Assembly (NCBI GenBank): GCA_001805055.1
Contig: MHDZ01000042.1
Coordinates: 1-36,052 of the forward strand
Length of the DNA: 36,052 bases
Direction of reading: 5' to 3'
Source: Nitrospirae bacterium GWC2_57_13
GTDB taxonomy: Bacteria; Nitrospirota; UBA9217
Shown in pieces: positions 25,124 through 32,583 of the stretch. Both the position numbers and the translations under genes were made by a program. Under the pieces are notes generated by a model. The model made no database searches. It was not told the DNA's origin and saw nothing but the letters and a program-made list of their open reading frames with translations. How positions within the stretch are numbered: the first letter of the stretch is position 1; each line of letters starts with the position of its first letter.

Positions 25124-27475
25124 TTACCTCCCCGCGCCTGCCTCCTTCAATGCATCCAGTCGCGCCTTGATGCGGTAGCGATAGGACGCTGGAATTCCGT
25201 CTATTGCCATAGCCCGGGAATACACAGAAACCGCACCTTTTCTATTGGCATTCTTTTCATAGATCTCGCCAAGCAGAAGGTATGCATCAGGATAAGCCGG
25301 ATGAGCGGCGATGAGGCCTTCCAGCGTTTTCGCTGCGTCGCCCGATGCGCCTGCTCGGTCCTGGTAGAATGCAAGCGTGTATGCATACCGGGGTTCCCCG
25401 CGCCGAATATCCACAGCCTTCCGGCACCAGGTAATTGCCTCGGCACGACGGTCCTGAGCGGTAATGATGCAAAGATTATATGCCGCCTGGGCCATCTGCG
25501 GGTCAGTTTCGAAGGCCTTCCTCAGGTGCTTCTCCGCTCCAGCAAGGTCCTCCTTCTCGGCCCTCAGCAGGCCCATGTTGAAATTGGCTGCTGCGTGGTC
25601 CGGCGCGGTCTTGAGCGCCTTTCGGAGCGCCTCTTCCGCCTTTCCGGGCTCGCCCATCCGTGCATGGGCCATGGACAGGTTTACCATGGCCATCACCGCG
25701 CGGGGCTCGAAGGTGAGCGCGGCTTGATACGATGCTGCTGATTCCCCGAGCTCTCCCCGGTTGAGCTGATAGTTGCCGAGGTTGTACTGGGACGTCCACA
25801 GGTCGGGCCGCGCCAGGAGATATTCCATATATTCCTTATTCACCCGGTCAAGGCTCTCCGCCTCATCGGGCTTGAACATTTCCTTCGGGTACCCGGCAAA
25901 CCCTTCGGCCGCGCGCACGCGCACCACCCGATAATCATCGGATGCCGCCTTGAGCAAAGCACGAGCCGTCTCGGCTGAAGGCCGGAGGCTGATAGCCGCT
26001 GCCGCCGAGGAGCGCACCAGAGGCGAAGGGTCCTTCAGTGCCGTGAGCAGCGCAGGATACACTCGTTCATCCTCTGCCGGCATCAGCAGCCTGATCAGCG
26101 ACGCGGCAGCGACCTCGTCTCGATCTTTGCCCTGGATGTACTCAAGCATCTCAGGCAGTCTGTTCCAGTTGCGCTTTCGCGCTGCATCGATCAGGCCCGC
26201 ACGCTTGAGCATTGGCGCCTGATAGTCCCGGGAACGCCATGAACGGACATGCTTGTCGGCCCAGACCGCATCCTTGTCTTTGTGGCAGATGTTGCAGGCG
26301 TTGGGCGACTTGAACTCCAACGTCGCCGCAGGCGTCGGGGGTCGCATGGAATGGTCGGTCCGCTGCATGCGCGCAAAGGACGTCATGGGCATGTGGCAGG
26401 AGATGCATGTGCTTCCTGCGCTGCCGGGCTGGTGGCGCGTGTGACCTGACGGCTCCTTCACACGTTCCGCGTGGCAGGGCAGACAGGCGTTGTTCGCCGT
26501 CTTCTCTGTTGCGAAGCGGTAGCGGCCGCTCGAAGTATGGCAATGCATGCAGTCCATCTTGCCGCCTTTTGCGCAGGGGCTCATGAGCCACGTTGTATAA
26601 GTATAATTTTCGCCGAGATCGCGCCCGTCAGGATGGAAGTCAGGGTCCTCCAGGGTTACGACGTCAAAATGATCAAAGAAACGTTCGCCCGGCATGAAGG
26701 TCGCGGTAAGCGGGACCATCTTTGCGTGGCAGCTCGCGCAGAGGTCGTTCCGCTGCGCTGTGGTCATGGTCTTTGTCCTGATGATCCTGAGCTCCGGCAG
26801 CGGCTGTCCCTTCGGTGTCTGCCGCGCAATGCGATTGTGCTCTTCCGCCGGACCGTGGCAGGTCTCGCAGTTTATGCCGGGCTCCGTCCAGGTCGATCGA
26901 TAGGTCCCCGTCGTGGGGTCGTAGTTGCTCGAAAGCTGGCTCACATGGCAGCTATGGCAGGCGGAGTTGAAGGTATAAGCCCACTCTTTCCAGTTGATCG
27001 CCTCGTCCGCGCGCCGCTCTCCGGGAAAATGGCGCACCCCGCTTCCTGCCGTATCGAACCATTCTTTTTTCTTCACATCGTAGGCAACCGGCAGGGTCTG
27101 GAGGCGGCCCTTGTCGAGAAGCGCATGGAAATAATACACGTTCTTCCCGCCCGTGACCTGCGCAATCGGGTATTTCTTCTTCCCCTTTGGCCCGCTCTCC
27201 AGAACATGACCACCCTTCGGGCCGATGTCCGCGCGGTATCGGAACTTTCCGATAACGATGTCTTTCTTCTGCGGCAGCAGCTCCTTCCGAGCAAACTCCG
27301 CCGTATAGGGCTGCATGGCAAGCCCATGTCGCGATGTTGCCCAGAGCTGGTGGAACTTCTCATGGCATTCCTTGCAGCTCGCCGAGCCGGCGTAGGTGGA
27401 GGGGAGGTTTTCTTTGGCTATGGCCTGCGTGGAAGCGGCCAAGCACAGAATGATCAGAATTGCATAAATTCTCAT
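25124..27475 (-). CDS. Octahaem c-type cytochrome with HEAT-like and TPR repeats
   Basis: A 783-residue periplasmic protein. A signal peptide (ending near TQAIA) is followed by eight CxxCH haem motifs at residues ~34, 174, 204, 247, 310, 332, 358 and 395. Next is a HEAT-like helical region (~440-520, with SPLVRSSAAAAISLRPSAET) and TPRs from about 560 to 770 (SQYNLGNYQLNRGELGESAA, ANFNMGLLRAEKEDLAGAEK and others). The haem part resembles cytochrome c554/hydroxylamine-oxidoreductase-type multihaem proteins; a role in periplasmic electron transfer or in reducing a nitrogen or sulfur compound is inference. Haem attachment would need the ResB/CcsA machinery at 0.3-3.1 kb. The ATG at 27475 follows AAAGGA and lies two bases after the RidA-like gene, so both share a transcript. 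Confidence 0.88.
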   Translation of the reverse strand: MRIYAILIILCLAASTQAIAKENLPSTYAGSASCKECHEKFHQLWATSRHGLAMQPYTAEFARKELLPQKKDIVIGKFRYRADIGPKGGHVLESGPKGKKKYPIAQVTGGKNVYYFHALLDKGRLQTLPVAYDVKKKEWFDTAGSGVRHFPGERRADEAINWKEWAYTFNSACHSCHVSQLSSNYDPTTGTYRSTWTEPGINCETCHGPAEEHNRIARQTPKGQPLPELRIIRTKTMTTAQRNDLCASCHAKMVPLTATFMPGERFFDHFDVVTLEDPDFHPDGRDLGENYTYTTWLMSPCAKGGKMDCMHCHTSSGRYRFATEKTANNACLPCHAERVKEPSGHTRHQPGSAGSTCISCHMPMTSFARMQRTDHSMRPPTPAATLEFKSPNACNICHKDKDAVWADKHVRSWRSRDYQAPMLKRAGLIDAARKRNWNRLPEMLEYIQGKDRDEVAAASLIRLLMPAEDERVYPALLTALKDPSPLVRSSAAAAISLRPSAETARALLKAASDDYRVVRVRAAEGFAGYPKEMFKPDEAESLDRVNKEYMEYLLARPDLWTSQYNLGNYQLNRGELGESAASYQAALTFEPRAVMAMVNLSMAHARMGEPGKAEEALRKALKTAPDHAAANFNMGLLRAEKEDLAGAEKHLRKAFETDPQMAQAAYNLCIITAQDRRAEAITWCRKAVDIRRGEPRYAYTLAFYQDRAGASGDAAKTLEGLIAAHPAYPDAYLLLGEIYEKNANRKGAVSVYSRAMAIDGIPASYRYRIKARLDALKEAGAGR

Positions 27476-27477
27476 TA

Positions 27478-28683
27478 TTAATCCTTTCCATTCTCCATAA
27501 CGACTTCCGCATCCATCTCGAAGAGCAACTCCGCCCGGCAGATGTCCGCGACAACGCAGACCGCGGGGAATCGGATAAGGCCCCGAGCGGCGATGATCTC
27601 CCGGAACAGTTCAGCGTGCTCCGGCCGCTCCACAAACACCGTTGCAGCGGCTATGTCCTTGAGGCCCGCACCTTCCCGGCAAAGGAGCGCCTCAACCTGG
27701 TCAAGGGTGTACTCGATCTGGGAACGTGCATCGCCGTGATAGAGGCTTCGCCCCTGCGCGTCAATGGCCGCCGTGCCCGAGATCTGGATGGTCGTCACAT
27801 CGGACTCGCGAATCAGCACGCCGCGCGAGAACGCAGAACCGTAGCAGAAGGCGTCGAGCTGACCGGCATTGCTCAGTTGCTTCACAAAAGGCCGGCTATC
27901 TGCAGGTCCCGTGATTGCCATGAGGTCCATGGTCGCCGCGCTCTTCTGGGGGCTCCGTCCGCCCACACCGGTGCTGGCCGGGAGCAGGAGCTCCCCATCG
28001 CTGAAAGGCGGCATAATGCCGAACTCGCTGTATTTGGAATTCCTGACCTCGTTGAACGCAGAGTACCAATCGAGTATATCGGAAAGATAAAACCAGGTGC
28101 GCACCACGTCGCGATAGGATGCCCCCTGTTCGCGCAGGATGCGTTCAGCGCGCTCGATGACTTGCTGTGCCTGGACTGCCGGGGAATATTTTTTAGATTC
28201 CTCTCCCTTGATGGGAGAGGTTAGGTGAGGGTGAGCGAAGAATTGCATATTCTGGAGAACAATAAACTCGGCCCAGTTCCTGCGCCATCCCCTGCCGCAG
28301 GGAAGGCCTTTATCTAATATGGTCCAGACATCTTCCGCACGCGCTGGAACGATGGCCCGGATAATGACTCCGGTAAAGCCCACGCCGTCAGGCGAGGCGC
28401 CTTCGATGTAGGTGACAGGCCCTTCTGATGAGATGTCCTGCGTCTCAAGGGCATGCTTCCTCGCTGCCATGACCTCCGCTTCCGCATCGAGGCTCCCGAA
28501 GATGCGCTCATGCACGATCTCCGCACCCCGCTCGCGCAGGACTGCGGCGATCTGGGTGTAGACATCCGCTTCGGCTGGAGAAAAGCCAGAAGGGGAGGCG
28601 GTGAGGAAGAGTTGGCCATTTCCAGCCTCTGCGATGTGGATGTCTGTAGTTGATCGGGGTTTCAATATTGTAGACTTATTCAT
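27478..28683 (-). CDS. Tandem RidA-fold protein, chorismatase (FkbO/Hyg5)-like
   Basis: A 401-residue protein with two RidA/YjgF-type segments. Around residues 165-260 are VRTWFYLSDILDWYSAFNEV and ELLLPASTGVGGRSP, strings typical of the chorismatase branch (FkbO/Hyg5/XanB2). Residues ~285-395 form a more standard RidA domain (IQISGTAAIDAQGRSLYHGD, RFPAVCVVADICRAELLFEM). It may act on chorismate or on a reactive imine; the substrate is not certain. An in-frame palindromic repeat encodes HPHLTSPIKGEESKK near residue 152, an insertion that may affect the fold. The start at 28683 has no ribosome-binding site and lies just behind the sulfatase terminator, so a later start is possible. It is followed two bases on by the octahaem cytochrome. 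Confidence 0.75.
   Translation of the reverse strand: MNKSTILKPRSTTDIHIAEAGNGQLFLTASPSGFSPAEADVYTQIAAVLRERGAEIVHERIFGSLDAEAEVMAARKHALETQDISSEGPVTYIEGASPDGVGFTGVIIRAIVPARAEDVWTILDKGLPCGRGWRRNWAEFIVLQNMQFFAHPHLTSPIKGEESKKYSPAVQAQQVIERAERILREQGASYRDVVRTWFYLSDILDWYSAFNEVRNSKYSEFGIMPPFSDGELLLPASTGVGGRSPQKSAATMDLMAITGPADSRPFVKQLSNAGQLDAFCYGSAFSRGVLIRESDVTTIQISGTAAIDAQGRSLYHGDARSQIEYTLDQVEALLCREGAGLKDIAAATVFVERPEHAELFREIIAARGLIRFPAVCVVADICRAELLFEMDAEVVMENGKD
28198..28236 (-). repeat. Palindromic repeat inserted in-frame in the RidA-like gene
   Basis: The arms CCTCTCCC (28200-28207) and GGGAGAGG (28213-28220) flank a 5-base loop and are followed by TTAGGTGAGGGTGAG. This is the well-known intergenic palindrome type (CCCTCACCTAACCTCTCCC...GGGAGAGG on the minus strand). 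Here it is translated as part of the protein. Confidence 0.75.
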
Positions 28684-28691
28684 TATTCAGA

Positions 28692-28728
28692 TAAAAAAGA
28701 GGCAAGAAAATTTTCATTTTCTTGCCTC
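28692..28728 (-). terminator. Intrinsic terminator of the sulfatase gene
   Basis: A perfect 13-bp stem (28699-28711 with 28716-28728) and a 4-base loop are followed on the minus strand by a run of six T (28693-28698). It lies 50 bases after the sulfatase stop and directly before the RidA-like start. Confidence 0.9.
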
Positions 28729-28778
28729 GCGTAACAGAACGCCTAAACAATTAAAAAGATGAAGCGCTAAGGGTATAT

Positions 28779-31019
28779 CTATTCATTCATCCTGGCCTTA
28801 CATTGATATTGAAAAGCACGTTTCCAAAGATTTTCAACTACTGTCTTATGTTCGGCAGATAGCAGTGATTTTTTGCAGGCAAGATAAGATTTTTCGCAAT
28901 CTACTTCTGTTAAACTTGTAATAGAATCTGTTGTATACAGATACAGAGGCCTACAGTTGCACCTGTTAGGCACGAGGTTATCCTTGTTGCAGAGGTTTGC
29001 GTTTTCTTCTTCCTTTAAATTACTTGACAAGTCGTAGAATTCCAATACCTCAAAAATATCGGCATCACTATTCGTGCTGGTAGTTCCATTATTAAGGCGG
29101 CTAAAAAATATTTTATATTTGGTGGGATCAATCGGGCTATCGGCCGACGGTATTGAAACATTCGACCTGATCGCAAACGGATGGCTGTCCTGGCTGTCCT
29201 CTTTGCTACAGACACCACTATCGTCCCATAATACGCAAATGGGATGATTACCAAACCACGATATTTGTATGTCTTTATCCGAGCTGGCTCCATTTCCCAG
29301 AACAGATGAAATATCTTTGCCATCGACTTCAATATCATAGTTAGTTGTCTTAACCGTAGTAGGATTGGTAGTATTTTCAACGATGCCCCCCGCCGCCTTG
29401 ATAAGCGTCGGGAAAATATCCATCATATCCGCGAGCTGAATCGATGTATTAGATTTACCGGGAGCCGGCCATATGCCAGGCCAGCGGGCGATAAAGGGAA
29501 CTTTCACGCCTCCCTCATAGGTGAACTTTTTCCCGCCTCTCAGGTCACCAGTGCTGCCAGACCGAAGCGGCCAAAATTCATTACCATCACTCATAAAGGG
29601 ACCATTATCGCTCGTGAAAATAACGATAGTATTATCTCTAAGATACTTTTTCGTGCCAGGGTCAGGATTTCTCGGGTCTTCTGTTTCATCAAGTACTTTC
29701 AGAATGTCGCCGACGTTGGTATCTATTTCATGAATAACGTCTGCATAGACGATGCCCATATCAATCTCACAGTTCGCCACACAGAGCGAATAGGTTTTAG
29801 TATCCGTACTTATTCCTTTGCAGCCACCATCTGCTGGTGTCTTCTCTTCACATTTGGCTTTAATTGCGCTGTCTTGATTAGTTGGCAGGTGAATGCGCAT
29901 AGGCGTATGAGGGGCAAGGTATCCAAGATACAGGAAAAAAGGCTGTTGAGTATCTCTTACCATGTTCCCCGTCGTAGCCTCCGAATTAGCGATATATTCT
30001 TTTGCCCTGTTGGTGAGAATTTGTCCCAGGGAAATCTCCTTTTGCTCCGCAGCAACGGCTGAAGAGCTGCCTTTAGAAAATTTCCAGAATCCATTCCACA
30101 CGAACAGCTTAGTAGTAGTAGTATTTGTATACAGTGAATAATCAGGATCAGTATCTGGAAATGTGCCAGCGAGCGTATAATTATTCAGAGCCGGATTACA
30201 CTCACTAATGTTGATGTTGTATTTATTCGGGTCGGTATCGTCTATAACATCATATTGATCAGGTAAATTGTTATCTCCCAGGAAGGAGTAATCAAGGACT
30301 CTACCAACATAATGCCATGTGGTTGCAGACAGTGTCTTTTTATTCGAGTAATTTACATATTTTTTAGCCAAGCAAAACCCCTTGTGTCCATAATGGACGC
30401 CAACGGGAAGCATATAATTATACTCGAAACCTTGATTCCATGAATTGTTCTCCTTCCCGGTAGTTACAGTAGTTACATCTGTCCCCCAGCTCAGGTTCCA
30501 TTTTCCAACGATAGCAGTGTTGTATCCGGCGGCAAAAAGGACTTCGGCCAAGGTTGTTTCCGCCTCCTTCAAGTAGGTAGTATTCGACGCCGCGTCTGTG
30601 GCGCCGGTGCGCCGAGGATCACGGCCGGTCATCAAGGCGGCTCGAGAGGGCGTGCAGAGCGGCGTTGGGGTATAAAAATTGGTAAGAGTTACACCGGAAC
30701 TCGCCAATCTGTCGAGTCGCGGAGTGTTAGATTTCAATAACTTGCAGCCGATAAGTTCTGGTGTCAGCACACATTGGCTGTCGTCTTTGCATTGAGCACC
30801 AAAATCGGAGGTGTCGCATATGGCCGTTTCCTTCAGACATGCTGCGCTCGCCGGATTATTTCTACACAAATCCCCCCACCCCATGTCATCCATGTTGATA
30901 ATAATAATGTTTGGTTGTATGGCATATGCCTGGGACGGCTGCAGAAATGCGGCAACTCCAAAAAGGATGCATGCGCAGACCGCAAAAACGGCAAACTTAC
31001 AAAACGAGTCCTTTCTCAT
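28779..31019 (-). CDS. Secreted sulfatase (type I, formylglycine-dependent)
   Basis: A 746-residue exported sulfatase. A signal peptide (to about SQAYA) is followed by the calcium-site IINMDDMGWGD (Asp44-Asp45), the activation motif LCTPSRAALMTGR (Cys122, to be converted to formylglycine), VGKWNLSWG, and FTSDNGPFMSD later. It hydrolyses a sulfate ester in the periplasm or outside; the substrate is unknown. Unusually, the segment before NTPRLDRLA holds six cysteines at residues 52-92, and the last ~70 residues are cysteine-rich too. The base composition is visibly lower in GC than neighbours (26 of 60 in the 29701-29760 line, versus 44 of 60 at 33001-33060), suggesting recent transfer. The ATG at 31019 has AAAGGAG 6 bases upstream. 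The required formylglycine-generating enzyme is not in this window. Confidence 0.92.
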   Translation of the reverse strand: MRKDSFCKFAVFAVCACILFGVAAFLQPSQAYAIQPNIIIINMDDMGWGDLCRNNPASAACLKETAICDTSDFGAQCKDDSQCVLTPELIGCKLLKSNTPRLDRLASSGVTLTNFYTPTPLCTPSRAALMTGRDPRRTGATDAASNTTYLKEAETTLAEVLFAAGYNTAIVGKWNLSWGTDVTTVTTGKENNSWNQGFEYNYMLPVGVHYGHKGFCLAKKYVNYSNKKTLSATTWHYVGRVLDYSFLGDNNLPDQYDVIDDTDPNKYNINISECNPALNNYTLAGTFPDTDPDYSLYTNTTTTKLFVWNGFWKFSKGSSSAVAAEQKEISLGQILTNRAKEYIANSEATTGNMVRDTQQPFFLYLGYLAPHTPMRIHLPTNQDSAIKAKCEEKTPADGGCKGISTDTKTYSLCVANCEIDMGIVYADVIHEIDTNVGDILKVLDETEDPRNPDPGTKKYLRDNTIVIFTSDNGPFMSDGNEFWPLRSGSTGDLRGGKKFTYEGGVKVPFIARWPGIWPAPGKSNTSIQLADMMDIFPTLIKAAGGIVENTTNPTTVKTTNYDIEVDGKDISSVLGNGASSDKDIQISWFGNHPICVLWDDSGVCSKEDSQDSHPFAIRSNVSIPSADSPIDPTKYKIFFSRLNNGTTSTNSDADIFEVLEFYDLSSNLKEEENANLCNKDNLVPNRCNCRPLYLYTTDSITSLTEVDCEKSYLACKKSLLSAEHKTVVENLWKRAFQYQCKARMNE

Positions 31020-31186
31020 GTTCTTCTCCTTTGCAAGATAAACTGATAAAAACTTATACTGATTACTGTAATCGGGAAATGATTAAAGCGGGAATGTGGA
31101 AATGCCTGTAGCTGACATGAGCTGACCCGATGTTCAGGCATGCGCCCGAAGGCCGCGCCTGATAAAAAGGTCAACCTGGGACCAGA

Positions 31187-31215
31187 GGCTAACATAAAAT
31201 TGCACATATTGTCAA
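31187..31215 (-). promoter_or_regulatory. Possible promoter of the sulfatase gene
   Basis: On the minus strand a perfect TTGACA (31210-31215) is followed by an AT-rich stretch with TATGTTAG. No good -10 lies at the usual spacing, but the arrangement matches that in front of resB. The rest of the 31020-31383 gap shows only a weak hairpin (around 31269-31284, CGCG...CGCG followed by T-run on the plus strand) and no gene. Confidence 0.3.
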
Positions 31216-31383
31216 CAAATTATTTCGGTGATTTTTTGGGAGAGAACAGGGGCAAAATACGTAATAATCGCGGAGAATTCGCGCTTTTTCTTCACGCCTT
31301 CATGCGCCTTCTTCCCGCACAAAAAAGCTCCCGGCACAGGAAGATTCGCATACACGAAACCGCGCTACTCACTCAGCAGGCAA

Positions 31384-32532
31384 TCAAAACTGGGCGAACT
31401 GGACCTCTACGAGAAAGGTGATGGCCGAGACGGATGTGCGGTCTCGGAACTCATTTCGCGGCCAGGAAATCTCAGGCTCGATCTCGTAGAAAAGCCAGGA
31501 CCGGAAAAAGTTCCTGCGATACCGCGATCCCACGCGGAAGTTATTCCATTGCGCTTCCGGCCGCGTCGGCATCCAGGCGCTGATATCGAGCGAGATGGCG
31601 TCCTTCGGCGAGAGCTGGCGATAGAGGCTCAGCTCCGACACCCAATCCACACCGACCCGGTTCTCCACATAGGTGGCGGAATTGCTGAACCGCAGCAGAG
31701 TGGCGGCGCTGATCGCATATTCCAGATCGAGACGGCTCGTTTCCTTGAAGCCTTCATTGTCGATCCAGAAGGCGTATTCAGTGAAACGGAGGAGCATCTG
31801 CTCACTGAAAGGGATCGTATACCGGTAGCGTGCCTTGACGATGGGCTGAGGAGGAATCCTGAGGCGCACGGTGACGCCAAAGTCCAGCTTGGCTTTTACC
31901 CGATCGAAAATATCATACAGAAGACCCACATCGGTCCGCTTCTCGTCCTGTGTCGCCGTAGTGATCAGAGGAGGAACGGTCCCGCCTACGGAAGCTGCGG
32001 TGGGATCATCGGCGTTCTCGCGGCTCACAACAATCCGCAGTTTTTTCTTGAGCTGCGGCATCCGGACGCTGGCATTGAAATTCGTCCTGAACTTCAGATC
32101 TTCGTCCTCGCTCCACCGCATGCCGTTCCGCCAGCGCACGAAGACCCCGGCCGGCCCTTCTTCCAAAAAACGCCGGTCGCCGAAAAATCCGTCGAACCAT
32201 ACTGCAGGCGCAGAGAAACGTCGCGCCAGAAACCCGTGCCACCGGTCGAAAAAAGCCTGCTCCTCGGTATCGACCTCCTCTGCTGTCGTGGCAGTGCAAA
32301 GGTTCGCCTCATCTTCTCCGACTGCTGGGGATCCAGCCGATTCCTGCCTGCTGCTGGACGCGGCGCCTTCCTGGACCGCTTCATCATTGGTATCGCTGGG
32401 CAGGCAAAGGGCTTCTTCCGGCTGCGGCGAATGCGCCTCCAGGCAGAACCCGGGTGTTGCAAAAGCGCAGCAGAGCCAGGCAATGATCGCACACCCGATG
32501 TAATATTTAATTTTTTTTAGGAATATGGGCAT
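31384..32532 (-). CDS. Putative outer-membrane beta-barrel protein
   Basis: An exported protein of about 382 residues. The signal peptide KKIKYYIGCAIIAWLCCAFA ends near GFCLEAH. An acidic low-complexity region (~30-85, with SSSRQESAGSPAVGEDEANL) follows. The rest shows beta-strand alternation (LKFRTNFNASVRMPQLKKKL, KAKLDFGVTVRLRIPPQPIV, AISLDISAWMPTRPEAQWNN) and ends in VEVQFAQF, a C-terminal Phe as in outer-membrane barrels. No named family is recognised and the function is unknown. The ATG at 32532 places the signal peptide at the N-terminus. Another ATG at 32583, directly adjoining the transketolase stop, gives 17 extra residues. It is downstream of tkt and may share its transcript. Confidence 0.7.
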   Translation of the reverse strand: MPIFLKKIKYYIGCAIIAWLCCAFATPGFCLEAHSPQPEEALCLPSDTNDEAVQEGAASSSRQESAGSPAVGEDEANLCTATTAEEVDTEEQAFFDRWHGFLARRFSAPAVWFDGFFGDRRFLEEGPAGVFVRWRNGMRWSEDEDLKFRTNFNASVRMPQLKKKLRIVVSRENADDPTAASVGGTVPPLITTATQDEKRTDVGLLYDIFDRVKAKLDFGVTVRLRIPPQPIVKARYRYTIPFSEQMLLRFTEYAFWIDNEGFKETSRLDLEYAISAATLLRFSNSATYVENRVGVDWVSELSLYRQLSPKDAISLDISAWMPTRPEAQWNNFRVGSRYRRNFFRSWLFYEIEPEISWPRNEFRDRTSVSAITFLVEVQFAQF

Positions 32533-32583
32533 GAAGAAAGAATATCCTGGGTCCGGACGGGCCGGGAACAACTGAGCGCTCAT

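Noticed and set aside
21727-27481. Long open frames on the plus strand opposite the MMPL operon and the cytochrome gene (several of 330-410 codons)
   Set aside because: They are antisense to well-supported genes, lack ribosome-binding sites and have arginine/histidine-rich compositions typical of GC-rich shadow frames.
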